From contig FR902235.1 of the NCBI GenBank assembly GCA_000438415.1, positions 44,521-73,321 of the forward strand: DNA of 28,801 nt. Direction: 5' to 3'. Source of the stretch: Clostridium sp. CAG:628 (lineage in GTDB: Bacteria > Bacillota_I > Bacilli_A > RF39 > UBA660). The notes beneath the pieces are model-generated. The model had not been told where the DNA came from, did not search any database, and was given only the letters and a program-made list of their open reading frames with translations. Each line of letters begins with the position of its first letter. The first letter of the stretch is position 1. Shown here piece after piece: positions 1-7,769 of the stretch. The position numbers were made by a program, and so were the translations under genes.

Positions 1-33
1 CAACTGCAAACAACTGCAAACAACTGCAAACAA
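1..33. repeat. 10-bp tandem repeat at the window edge
   Basis: Three perfect copies of the unit CAACTGCAAA occupy 1-30, followed by a partial CAA. The array touches the left edge, so its real length is unknown. A 10-bp period is not a multiple of three. All plus-strand frames reach a stop soon after the array, so it may be the end of a plus-strand gene lying to the left or simply intergenic. Confidence 0.8.
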
Positions 34-62
34 ATATAATTAATAATTTTTAATAAAATATT

Positions 63-86
63 AAGAACATTATTTGTTCTTTTTTT
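63..86 (+). terminator. Intrinsic terminator, plus strand
   Basis: The perfect 7-bp stem AAGAACA (63-69) / TGTTCTT (75-81) has a 5-nt loop and is followed by a T run (82-86). It would end a plus-strand transcript entering from the left of the window. It is not on the correct side to serve spoVS. Confidence 0.65.
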
Positions 87-244
87 GTATTTATTGAAAT
101 GTGTAAATGGTATACTAATGACTTATCGTTAGAAATTTGGCACAATTATTCATGTAAACACCTACAGTTATTTTGTTTAGTACTAATTTTAGACTTCAAT
201 TAAATTATACTAAATTTTGGATTTGTTTACCTCGTTTTTAAAGC
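87..244. other. Intergenic stretch without a recognised gene
   Basis: This lies between a plus-strand terminator and the minus-strand terminator of the spoVS unit. The only promoter-like word is an extended -10, TGG-TATACT, at 108-116 on the plus strand, without a good -35 and with no plus-strand ORF behind it. A short inverted pair GTAAACA (154-160) / TGTTTAC (about 223-229) is present. No RNA gene is recognised here. Confidence 0.4.
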
Positions 245-284
245 AAAAAGATGAAGAATCTATAATTTTCTTCTTCTTTTTTTA
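245..284 (-). terminator. Terminator of the membrane protein-spoVS unit
   Basis: The arms 245-258 and 268-281 pair over 14 positions with one mismatch (252/274) around a 9-nt loop. On the minus strand the descending arm is itself U-rich and ends in a short T tract. It lies about 30 bp after the spoVS stop codon and is well placed to end that transcript. Confidence 0.55.
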
Positions 285-313
285 GTTATCAACAAATTTT
301 ACTGGAACTCAAA

Positions 314-577
314 TTATTTAGCCTCTACAATTAATTTAATAGCAGTTCTTTCTTCACCATCAAGTACTATATCACTAAATGCTGGGGTACAAATTAAATT
401 TTTACCAGTTGGTGCCACATAACCTCTTGCTATTGCTATACCTTTAATTGCTTGATTAAGTGCACCTGCTCCTATTGCTTGCATTTCAACTGAATCATTA
501 GATTCTCTAAATAAATTGGCAAGCGCTCCTGCGACTTTTTGTGGTGCACTTTTACTAGATACTTTAATAATATCCAT
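314..577 (-). CDS. spoVS: SpoVS family protein
   Basis: An 87-residue product matches the SpoVS family throughout, with the hallmark blocks KVSSKSAPQKVAGALA, EMQAIGAGALNQAIKGIAIARG, split here as EMQAIGAGALNQA and IKGIAIARG, then DGEERTAIKLIVEA at the C-terminus. The ATG at 577 is chosen over a longer upstream start: it gives the family length (about 86 residues) and the family N-terminus MDIIKVSSK, and an AAGGGGG ribosome site sits 8 to 14 bases upstream. SpoVS is a small Alba-like-fold protein needed for late sporulation (coat and cortex assembly) in Bacillus subtilis, but it also occurs in many bacteria that do not sporulate, so its presence does not prove sporulation. It is the last gene of a unit led by the membrane protein at 629-1612, 51 bp upstream. 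Confidence 0.93.
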   Translation of the reverse strand: MDIIKVSSKSAPQKVAGALANLFRESNDSVEMQAIGAGALNQAIKGIAIARGYVAPTGKNLICTPAFSDIVLDGEERTAIKLIVEAK

Positions 578-628
578 AATATATTCCCCCTTAATAAAAT
601 ATATTTTCTTGTAAGAAAAAAAGACCAA

Positions 629-1612
629 TTATTTTTCTTTTCTTGGTCTTCCAACTTTTCTTTTAATAGTTTCTTTTACTACTTCTTTTTCTACTTCTCT
701 TTTTGCTTTTTTAACTTCCTTCTTAATAGGTTTAACTATATTTTTTTCAATATCTTTTTTTACTGGTTTAACCTTTTTATCAATTTCTTTTTTAACAGGT
801 GCAACTTTCTTTTTTACTTCTTTCTTAACTGGTTTAAGTTCACTCTTAATTTTCTTTTCAATAGGTTTTACTTCTTTTTTAACTTTTTTAATTTCTTTCT
901 TAACTTCTTTACCTACATCTTTCCCATTTACTTTAACAGAAACTTTTTTACCAGGCATTTTTTCCATGCTAATACTAACTTCTTTTACTTCATCTTCATT
1001 TTTAATTGCATCTATCATTTCTAAATTATTATATTCACTATCTACTACAGTATTAACTAACTTATCAAACATATCTTGTGTTACACATAACTCAAAAACA
1101 CTCTCTATAGTTAGTATTACACCTAGACTAATAAAATAATATCCAAACATTAAAGTAGGAACAGTAACAGCTTTATATAAATTAATGCATGTTAACATTC
1201 CTAAAAATCCAATTAGGAAAGTACAAATAAATTTAACTGTCCACATATAACTATTTTCACTTTTTAATGTGAATACTTTATAACATCTATTAGCTAGCAT
1301 TAAAACAGTAAATATAACCATACCAGTACCTAAAACTACTTCGTTATCATAACTTTTAAGTGCAAACATAAAAGTTGCAGTTATAATATTTATTAATGCT
1401 AAAATAAGTATTTCATAGTCTCCTTCTTTTCTTTTAACAAAGTAACATATTACTGAAAAGAATGAAAATATAAAGAATAATATACTTGCATAAAGTACCA
1501 TATCTAATAAACCAAAACTCTTAAATATCATTATAACAATACCCATAATTATAACTAGTACTGATAAAACTACTTGACTAATTAAGGATATATCCATTTG
1601 TGATTTCTTCAT
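629..1612 (-). CDS. Six-span membrane protein with lysine-rich AT-hook tail
   Basis: The start is taken as the ATG at 1612 because GAGGTG lies 6 bases upstream; an earlier in-frame GTG (1621) overlaps that ribosome site. The 327-residue product has about six hydrophobic spans in its first 175 residues (longer-frame positions near 11-33, 40-62, 70-87, 95-112, 127-146 and 154-176), broadly like HdeD/DUF308 proteins; that resemblance is an impression. A soluble region follows, then a tail of roughly 90 residues that is mostly Lys, Glu, Val and Pro, with an approximately 11-residue repeat built on KPVKKEV and a C-terminal VGRPRKEK, whose GRPRK core is the canonical AT-hook. The function is unknown. 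Basic tail plus AT-hook suggests contact with DNA or another polyanion at the membrane. The gene has its own promoter (1637-1665) and is followed by spoVS. Confidence 0.8.
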   Translation of the reverse strand: MKKSQMDISLISQVVLSVLVIIMGIVIMIFKSFGLLDMVLYASILFFIFSFFSVICYFVKRKEGDYEILILALINIITATFMFALKSYDNEVVLGTGMVIFTVLMLANRCYKVFTLKSENSYMWTVKFICTFLIGFLGMLTCINLYKAVTVPTLMFGYYFISLGVILTIESVFELCVTQDMFDKLVNTVVDSEYNNLEMIDAIKNEDEVKEVSISMEKMPGKKVSVKVNGKDVGKEVKKEIKKVKKEVKPIEKKIKSELKPVKKEVKKKVAPVKKEIDKKVKPVKKDIEKNIVKPIKKEVKKAKREVEKEVVKETIKRKVGRPRKEK

Positions 1613-1636
1613 CACAGCCACCTCTATTCTAAAATA

Positions 1637-1665
1637 ATTTTACAAAATATTTATAATAAAGTCAA
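1637..1665 (-). promoter_or_regulatory. Sigma-A-like promoter for 1612->314
   Basis: Reading on the minus strand, TTGACT (1660-1665), a 17-bp spacer and TAAAAT (1637-1642) lie just upstream of the GAGGTG ribosome site of the membrane-protein gene. It starts directly after the terminator of the T4SS-like unit (1674-1695), so the two units are cleanly separated. Confidence 0.75.
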
Positions 1666-1673
1666 GTGATAAT

Positions 1674-1695
1674 TAAAAAAGAAGCATATGCTTCT
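1674..1695 (-). terminator. Terminator of the T4SS-like unit
   Basis: The palindrome AGAAGCATATGCTTCT (1680-1695) gives up to 8 bp of stem (realistically 6 bp and a 4-nt loop) and is followed on the minus strand by six T residues (1674-1679). The stem overlaps the stop codon of the gene ending at 1694. Confidence 0.75.
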
Positions 1696-2473
1696 AATTA
1701 TTTTTAAGGTTACATTCATTAACACTTACAAATTTGTTTCCCTTAAGTCTGTATACTATATTACATTCACCTAATTTGTCATAATATATTAATCTATAAA
1801 CAAATTCTTTTTTACCATCATTAAATATATCCATAACATTACTAATAACTCCAGACCCTACTTTTAATGAGTCAGTATTTTCTTGTTTAAAGATTATACT
1901 GTATTTTCCTTCATCATTATATATTAAATAATTAAAATAATTACTACTTTCTATAGAACTCATAATTGTATAGATTTCTTCATATTTTCCATCATTATCA
2001 AAATCATCTATTATTTTTTTACTATAACTTATATCATTTATATTAACAGATAATTTATTTTTACCTAATATATCATACATTTCATCTTGACCAATATCAG
2101 TACTATTTACCATATAAGATTTAATATTTGAACCATTATAGCCATATAAACTATCTTCATATTTTATACTATTATTTTTGTTATCAAATATATAAAATTT
2201 GTCTAGATTATTATCATAATATAATGTATACTTACCAATATCTTTTCCATCAGCACTTACATTATACTCTTTATTATTGTATTCACTTATATTACTAGTT
2301 TTATCATTACATTTCCACTTTTTACATTCTAAAATAGTAAGTGGGTCAAGTATCAAAGTATAAGTATATTTTTCATAATACTTTTCTATAACTAAGTATA
2401 ACCCATACATTATGAATGAAAATAATAACAAAAATACAATAATCATTATTTCAAAATTATTCTTTTTTTCCAT
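1694..2473 (-). CDS. Membrane-anchored extracytoplasmic protein, unknown function
   Basis: The 259-residue product begins with a short basic segment and one hydrophobic span (about residues 8-30), without an obvious signal-peptidase site, so it is probably an N-terminally anchored protein facing outward. The ectodomain is rich in Asn, Asp, Tyr and Lys. It contains the acidic turn DFDNDGKYEE near residue 157, followed by a hydrophobic strand, and a similar IFNDGKKEFVYRL later. These resemble the Ca-binding turns of FG-GAP/VCBS-type repeats, but only weakly. It is the last gene of the VirB-like unit, 11 bp downstream of the double hydrolase, with an AAGGGG ribosome site. A VirB8-like scaffold role is conceivable because of the topology (one span plus a soluble domain), but no sequence feature supports it. 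No named family is recognised. Confidence 0.75.
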   Translation of the reverse strand: MEKKNNFEIMIIVFLLLFSFIMYGLYLVIEKYYEKYTYTLILDPLTILECKKWKCNDKTSNISEYNNKEYNVSADGKDIGKYTLYYDNNLDKFYIFDNKNNSIKYEDSLYGYNGSNIKSYMVNSTDIGQDEMYDILGKNKLSVNINDISYSKKIIDDFDNDGKYEEIYTIMSSIESSNYFNYLIYNDEGKYSIIFKQENTDSLKVGSGVISNVMDIFNDGKKEFVYRLIYYDKLGECNIVYRLKGNKFVSVNECNLKNN

Positions 2474-2484
2474 AAATTTACCCC

Positions 2485-5097
2485 TTATCTAAATTTATAA
2501 CCTATCATGTATACAACACCTTTATCGTTGTATGTAGGTAATACTGTTTTTCCATTACTTGCTGGATCTGACATGTAAATTGTGCTTCCACTTATTCCTG
2601 TTACATATACCCAGTGTTGATTAGGCTCTGCTTTTACTCTTAAGATTATTTGGTACCCTTGATTTAAATAGTTACTTATAGTTAGAGCTTTTTGTCCAAT
2701 ACTTCCTGTTAAACTTACACCCACTCTGTCAGTATTTCTATCATAACCATTAGCGAGTACTGCGTTTAGTGCACATGTTGCATTTAGATTATTACCGCTT
2801 AAACAGCGATTAGCATTTATTACATCTATAAATACTCCTGGATTAAAATTATTTACTTTTAACTGAGCTCCACTTGCTGCAAGGGCTTTTGCATGGGCAG
2901 TTATAAAGCATCCTATTTTAGCCATATTACTACTTCCTACTGCTTTATTACTCCATTGTGGATCGCCTTGTCTCCAGTTATCCCAGTCTCCACTTGCAAA
3001 AGTACAACTAGGATTTGAGAAAGAACTTTCTCCATAAGTTAAACGAAGCATCTCTATATAATCTTTTCCTTCTTTTGCCATTTCATTCCAAGCACGTTGT
3101 GTGGTACTTATATATGGAGTATTTATTGTATTTCCATTATTATCTTGTAAGACAACACCACTTACACTTTTAACAGCTTTTCTAACATATGAATCATTTG
3201 GTAAGGGACTTACACTTACACATGTGCTTCCTGGAGGAGTAGTACCACTTTTATATAAACTTACAACACCATTTGATCCTATACATCTATCACATCCAGC
3301 ATCTGGATCACAATAAGTTTGATCATAAGTGGAATTTGTTATTCTAAGTATTTTTTGACCATTTTCTTCCATTAAATGTCCACGATTTAATACATAATTT
3401 CTGGCCGCGATTGCTTGAGCTTTAATTGCTTCTTCGGGAGCAGAACCATTTTCTGCATATACAACACCTAAAATATATTTTTCAAAATCAACTAATTCTT
3501 GTCCTTCGATTTCATCTCCAGTATTTACTCCTGGGACAGCTGAGTTTTTAGCATGTACTAGTTTTACTTTTATACCACTCATGTTTGTTCCGTTTACTGT
3601 ATATGTACAATTTGTAGTACTTCCTGAATTTGAATCTGTTACTACAGTATTTGGATAACCTAATACATAATTAGTATAGTCTTGTCTTGATCTAATATAT
3701 TCCATTATTTCTTCTATATTTCTATTTACTTTGTAATCAAATGGTACTTCAATAGAATCTATTGTATATTCTTTTTTATATTTAGGATATGTTTTATAAA
3801 TAAATCCATCTTGATATGTGTATGTTCCATCATATGCTGGGTAATATGGATTATTTATAACAATTGTTGGTATTTCTTCATCATGTGTTGTTAAATCTAA
3901 TTTAGTACTATAAATTGCTAGACTAGGTTTAGGTCCCAAATCATTCTCTAATTTTTCTAAACATTCACTACTAGTCATTCCATACGCTTTTACTACATTA
4001 CTATCTCTTTGAAAAGAACTAGCAACATTACTTCCAAATCTTAAATATGCTTGAAATTTAGTTTCACTTATTTCGTTATAAACGTAATCATTAAATGAGT
4101 AACAAGCACCTATCCCTGTTTGTTCATCTACTATCCATTGGTAATAGTGAACATCTTCTTGTTTAAAATTATATTCTAATATGTAATTATCTAGTAAGTA
4201 ATCTATATCTTCTTTTTTATATATACCTGTTTCAAAAAGGGTTGCAACTGCATCCAAGTCTGTAGCCTGTACTGTATCATCATCAGGTTGTTTTACTTCT
4301 ATAAACATATGTCCATCTTTATCAATGTTTTGAGTATCATATGCATAATAGAATGAGCTAAAGAAGTAACCTGGACCCAAATTACTAATTCCAGGTAACG
4401 ATTCTTTTTTCTCAAGACTTTTTCTAATATATAAACATAAATCCTGATTTTTAGTTAAATCATATATTCCTACAAAATGTTTTAATTTATTGAACCAGCT
4501 AACTGGTCCACATGGGTCAGTTACGTTTTCATCAAATATATCATCTATATCTTCTCTACTTAGGTATTCATTATATTTTTTATTAAATACCTCATAGGAA
4601 TCATTTCCTGTTAAACCAAATTTAATCATTAGATTTTGTACAACCATTGCAAATACAGTTGCTACTATTATAATTAAGAATACTTTTAAGATGAATCCTC
4701 CACTTAAAATAGTTCCTAATATTTTAAGTTTTTTATTTTCACCAATAAATATATCTTTTAATTTTTTTGGTGTTTTCTTTTTATTATCTTTTTTTAATTT
4801 ATTAACTAGTTTTTTACCTTCTTTAATATTGTTCACGTTATTATCAATTGTGTTATTAAGATTTTTAAAAGTTGAAGATTTTTCTTCATCAGTACTAGAC
4901 ATTGCATCCATTAAGTTAGATGTTGCATTTTTAACTGTATTAGCCCCCATACTAGCCATAGATGAACTTAAGTTATTTCTTTTTGTGTTATTTATTTTAA
5001 AATTTATGTTATTTATATCTTCATTATTGACAGAAGAGCCCACTTTTTTAGGTGAGCTTAAGTCTTTATTATTTAAATTTTTATTTTCTTCTGTCAT
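2485..5097 (-). CDS. Membrane-anchored SpoIID + C39-like double murein hydrolase
   Basis: The 870-residue product has four parts. Residues 1-125 are an Asn/Ser/Lys-rich cytoplasmic region. One membrane span follows at about 126-158. Then comes a long extracytoplasmic region of unknown fold (160-500). A SpoIID/LytB-type domain at about 505-690 has the block YILGVVYAENGSAPEEAIKA continued by QAIAARNYVLNR; Glu549 matches the position of the catalytic Glu of SpoIID lytic transglycosylases. A C-terminal papain-like C39-type peptidase domain (704-870) carries KIGCFITAHA (Cys730), QHWVYVTG (His828) and MSDPAS (Asp844). The SpoIID domain has an inserted cysteine cluster (Cys596, Cys602, Cys605, Cys626), a possible metal or disulfide site. 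Placement directly after the VirB4 gene matches the VirB1/CwlT-type wall hydrolase of Gram-positive T4SSs, which usually combine lysozyme-like and NlpC/P60 domains. Ribosome site AGAGAGGT. Confidence 0.85.
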   Translation of the reverse strand: MTEENKNLNNKDLSSPKKVGSSVNNEDINNINFKINNTKRNNLSSSMASMGANTVKNATSNLMDAMSSTDEEKSSTFKNLNNTIDNNVNNIKEGKKLVNKLKKDNKKKTPKKLKDIFIGENKKLKILGTILSGGFILKVFLIIIVATVFAMVVQNLMIKFGLTGNDSYEVFNKKYNEYLSREDIDDIFDENVTDPCGPVSWFNKLKHFVGIYDLTKNQDLCLYIRKSLEKKESLPGISNLGPGYFFSSFYYAYDTQNIDKDGHMFIEVKQPDDDTVQATDLDAVATLFETGIYKKEDIDYLLDNYILEYNFKQEDVHYYQWIVDEQTGIGACYSFNDYVYNEISETKFQAYLRFGSNVASSFQRDSNVVKAYGMTSSECLEKLENDLGPKPSLAIYSTKLDLTTHDEEIPTIVINNPYYPAYDGTYTYQDGFIYKTYPKYKKEYTIDSIEVPFDYKVNRNIEEIMEYIRSRQDYTNYVLGYPNTVVTDSNSGSTTNCTYTVNGTNMSGIKVKLVHAKNSAVPGVNTGDEIEGQELVDFEKYILGVVYAENGSAPEEAIKAQAIAARNYVLNRGHLMEENGQKILRITNSTYDQTYCDPDAGCDRCIGSNGVVSLYKSGTTPPGSTCVSVSPLPNDSYVRKAVKSVSGVVLQDNNGNTINTPYISTTQRAWNEMAKEGKDYIEMLRLTYGESSFSNPSCTFASGDWDNWRQGDPQWSNKAVGSSNMAKIGCFITAHAKALAASGAQLKVNNFNPGVFIDVINANRCLSGNNLNATCALNAVLANGYDRNTDRVGVSLTGSIGQKALTISNYLNQGYQIILRVKAEPNQHWVYVTGISGSTIYMSDPASNGKTVLPTYNDKGVVYMIGYKFR

Positions 5098-5111
5098 AAC
5101 AATTACCTCTC

Positions 5112-6887
5112 TTATAGTCCTCCACCAGAGCCAAATGAATCTAACTCTTCTTGAGTTGCTATTACATTGATTCTCATTCTACGTGATCCACACACAAATA
5201 GTGCTTCTCCTTGATTATATCTTTTTATGCTTTCTTTTTCTTGATCATTTAAGTCTATTAGTCTACTTAAATCTTCTACTGCTTGTTTCTTTAAGCCCAT
5301 TACTAAATAGTAACTTGCATTATCAAATATTGCTTTACCATGTACAATTACTTCTGGACTTGCAAAGTCAGTAGGTTGTTGTGTAATAATTATTGTACCT
5401 GTGTTATACTTTCTGCTTCTTCTTTGTACTTGTGCTAGGAACTCTGCTCCTAAAGTATTTCTATCAGCTAGAAGTGTGTGTGCTTCGTCTACCATAAGTA
5501 TTGTATTAGTGTCTTTGTCTAGACATAATCCCCATGCATGCTTTAATATGTTAAAGAATAAAGCATTTCTTATGTTAGCATCACTATTCATTAGTTCTCT
5601 TATATTAAATACTATGAAGTCACTATTAGGCTCTACTGTAGTGTGTCCAGTAAAGTAATATCTTAATTCTTTTGTTAAAGGTCTAACTTTTAACTCAAGT
5701 TTTTCCATTACTTCTTTTTCACGAGTAGCTTCTACCATTGATAAAAGTCTTCCTTTAATAGTTGCATACACATCATCAAATGTTGGATAGTCTTCACTAG
5801 TAAAATTACTAAAGTCTGTTTCATAGTCTATCTTGTATCTTTTATAAGTGTCCTGGACTACTTCACTAAATAAAGTAAGTACGTCTTCTTCTATATCAGG
5901 ACTATAGTACTTCATGAATGCTTTAAGTGACTGTAATGTTCTAGTTAAAACAGCATTACCTCCGCCTTCTTCAGCATCAGAGTCAACTATTACTTCAAGT
6001 GGATTTATCATTCCGTATTCTCCACCTAATCCTAGATTAATGAAGTCTCCTCCATAAAGTCTAGTCATGTCTTCTAGTTCTCCTTCTGGGTCTATTGCAA
6101 CTATCTTGTGTCCATTTCTTATATTACTTCTTAAAAGTATCTTAGCAGCAGTTGATTTACCACTTCCTGATGTACCTAAAATAATCATATTAGCATTATT
6201 TCTATTAAATTCTTTCTTAATTTGATATAAGAATTGATTAAATAATATAATACCACCAGAAAAGTCTACACCAAGTAAGCAAGATAAGCCTGGGTCCTTG
6301 ATACTATCAAATACAAATGGATACATTGCACTCATTGTAATGCTTGGAATAGGTGTTCCAATTCTTTCTTCTATATCTGAGTCAGGGAATATTGGTAAAC
6401 AACTCTTTAGTATTTTCTCTTGTTCGTATCTTAATACTATTCCCTTCATTCCCATAGCATCTAAATAATTCTTTACTTGAATCTTCTTATTTTCTAACTC
6501 TTCTTGACTATCAGCCATTACCATAACATGCATTTGGAAGTCAAATATTCTAGCTTGTGTACTTGTAAGCATTGTTATAAAACTTTCAATACTTTCATAG
6601 TCTTGCCTAATTCTTTCTTGAATTGTTCTATCATGTTCATTCTGATACTTCATTTTCATATCAGCAATTTCTTTATTAAGCATTTTACTTAATACTGAAA
6701 AATCTATTGGTATATGTTTTATTATTACCTTTATTCCAGAATATTGAGTTAGATTTGCAAGATATCCTTCGTTTATCATTTTAGGATAACTTATTACAGT
6801 TAAGAAACAACAATATTTACCACTTATAACCATATCCCCTGGTCTAAATTCTAGCCCTTTAGGCGCTAATTGACTTTTTAAGTTCAT
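5112..6887 (-). CDS. virB4: VirB4-like T4SS ATPase, C-terminal (motor) part
   Basis: The 591-residue product matches the ATPase half of VirB4/TraC/ConE proteins. Walker A is GTSGSGKS (residues 238-245), the DPEGE motif follows at 266-270, Walker B is ILMVDEAH (463-470) and the downstream ITQQ motif is at 501-504. Residues 1-220 correspond to the mid-region that precedes the motor in full VirB4. VirB4 is the cytoplasmic hexameric ATPase that energises assembly of, and transport through, a type IV secretion channel. The gene begins at the ATG overlapping the TGA of the upstream gene by 4 bp, which indicates translational coupling to the separately encoded N-terminal part (6884-7435). Relatives include FtsK/HerA-superfamily ATPases, but the neighbours (PrgI/VirB3-like, VirB6-like) favour VirB4. 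Confidence 0.9.
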   Translation of the reverse strand: MNLKSQLAPKGLEFRPGDMVISGKYCCFLTVISYPKMINEGYLANLTQYSGIKVIIKHIPIDFSVLSKMLNKEIADMKMKYQNEHDRTIQERIRQDYESIESFITMLTSTQARIFDFQMHVMVMADSQEELENKKIQVKNYLDAMGMKGIVLRYEQEKILKSCLPIFPDSDIEERIGTPIPSITMSAMYPFVFDSIKDPGLSCLLGVDFSGGIILFNQFLYQIKKEFNRNNANMIILGTSGSGKSTAAKILLRSNIRNGHKIVAIDPEGELEDMTRLYGGDFINLGLGGEYGMINPLEVIVDSDAEEGGGNAVLTRTLQSLKAFMKYYSPDIEEDVLTLFSEVVQDTYKRYKIDYETDFSNFTSEDYPTFDDVYATIKGRLLSMVEATREKEVMEKLELKVRPLTKELRYYFTGHTTVEPNSDFIVFNIRELMNSDANIRNALFFNILKHAWGLCLDKDTNTILMVDEAHTLLADRNTLGAEFLAQVQRRSRKYNTGTIIITQQPTDFASPEVIVHGKAIFDNASYYLVMGLKKQAVEDLSRLIDLNDQEKESIKRYNQGEALFVCGSRRMRINVIATQEELDSFGSGGGL

Positions 6888-7435
6888 GAACCCATCACCG
6901 TCCCAAATTCTGTTTTACTTCCTGCATTTAAAAATCCATCTAGTAAGACTCTCAAATCATCATTAGTAGTTTGAGTAGCCATTAGCCCACATGTTGCTAA
7001 TCCACTTATTAAGTTTTGTATTCTTTTTTGTATTATCTCAGGCCTTCTTTCTCTAAACAAGATATAATACTCAGTATCAGCTACCCCAACTTCTTTACTC
7101 ATAAATAAGTTAGCTTTATTTATATCTTGCATAATTAATTTTTTAAGTACTGGAGTTTGTACATTATTATATAGTAATTGTAATTGACTTAAGTAAACGT
7201 TAATGTCTACTGGTCTATCAGCAACTATAATAGAAAATTCATAATCTAAAGTGTTATATAAGTTTCTTAAGTTATATATAACATTTTTTTGAGTATCATA
7301 GTCCATTATAAATATATTTTTTGGTTGTATTTTAACACCAGTTACTTGCATTCCATCATCTAGTTGAATTGCCCCATTTAGTATAGATCTAATGGGTAAC
7401 CAACTTTCAGTATTCTTACTTTTCACTGTACTCAC
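6884..7435 (-). CDS. VirB4-like N-terminal domain as a separate protein
   Basis: The 183-residue soluble product looks like the amino-terminal domain of VirB4/TraC-type ATPases: an opening such as ESWLPIRSILNGAI, a strand-turn DDGMQVTGVKIQP, and a helical region with RNLYNTLDYEFSIIV. It has no P-loop. It ends four bases into the motor gene (ATGA overlap) and starts with GTG at 7435 within the last 20 bases of the PrgI/VirB3-like gene; a second GTG at 7426 is possible. The two genes together have about the length of a single VirB4 (roughly 770 residues), so VirB4 is encoded here in two pieces. The clean start, stop and coupling make this a natural split rather than an obvious frameshift, although a sequencing error cannot be ruled out from one sequence. 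Confidence 0.78.
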   Translation of the reverse strand: MSTVKSKNTESWLPIRSILNGAIQLDDGMQVTGVKIQPKNIFIMDYDTQKNVIYNLRNLYNTLDYEFSIIVADRPVDINVYLSQLQLLYNNVQTPVLKKLIMQDINKANLFMSKEVGVADTEYYILFRERRPEIIQKRIQNLISGLATCGLMATQTTNDDLRVLLDGFLNAGSKTEFGTVMGS

Positions 7436-7736
7436 TTCTCACACACCATCCTTTCCAATAATAAACTCTTCTATTAGATAAATATAAGTACATTTCTTTT
7501 AGAAAGCACATTACATTATGGTAATATGCTATAGGTATTACTAAGAATGAGCAAATACATACAGGTAATAATTTAATTATTAATGCTATTGAAGAGGTTG
7601 ACTGAATTGCTATAAAGAACAACAGTGATGATCCAAGACCTGCTAAGAAAACAACTAAGTCTATACCTCTAAATACATTAAATATAAGTTTACCATTCTT
7701 AGCATTAGCTGGTATTATATACATATTATTATTCAT
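7416..7736 (-). CDS. PrgI/VirB3-like T4SS membrane protein
   Basis: The 106-residue protein has a short N-terminal segment (MYIIPANAKNGKLIFNVFRG), two hydrophobic spans (about 28-46 and 50-70), and a positively charged C-terminus with Tyr and Arg. This order, and the position just upstream of VirB4, is that of PrgI-family proteins, the Gram-positive counterpart of VirB3. VirB3-type proteins sit in the inner or only membrane and bind VirB4 and VirB6. The ribosome site AAAGGA lies about 9 bases before the ATG at 7736. The stop overlaps the start of the VirB4 N-terminal gene. The sequence is short, so the family call leans on both topology and context. Confidence 0.75.
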   Translation of the reverse strand: MNNNMYIIPANAKNGKLIFNVFRGIDLVVFLAGLGSSLLFFIAIQSTSSIALIIKLLPVCICSFLVIPIAYYHNVMCFLKEMYLYLSNRRVYYWKGWCVRSEYSEK

Positions 7737-7769
7737 ATTCTTTCTTCCTTTCTAAATCTATTTATTACT

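Noticed and set aside
539..1024. Plus-strand ORF of 161 codons rich in Phe, Asn and Tyr
   Set aside because: It is the antisense of the lysine-rich tail of the minus-strand membrane protein; no ribosome site or family.
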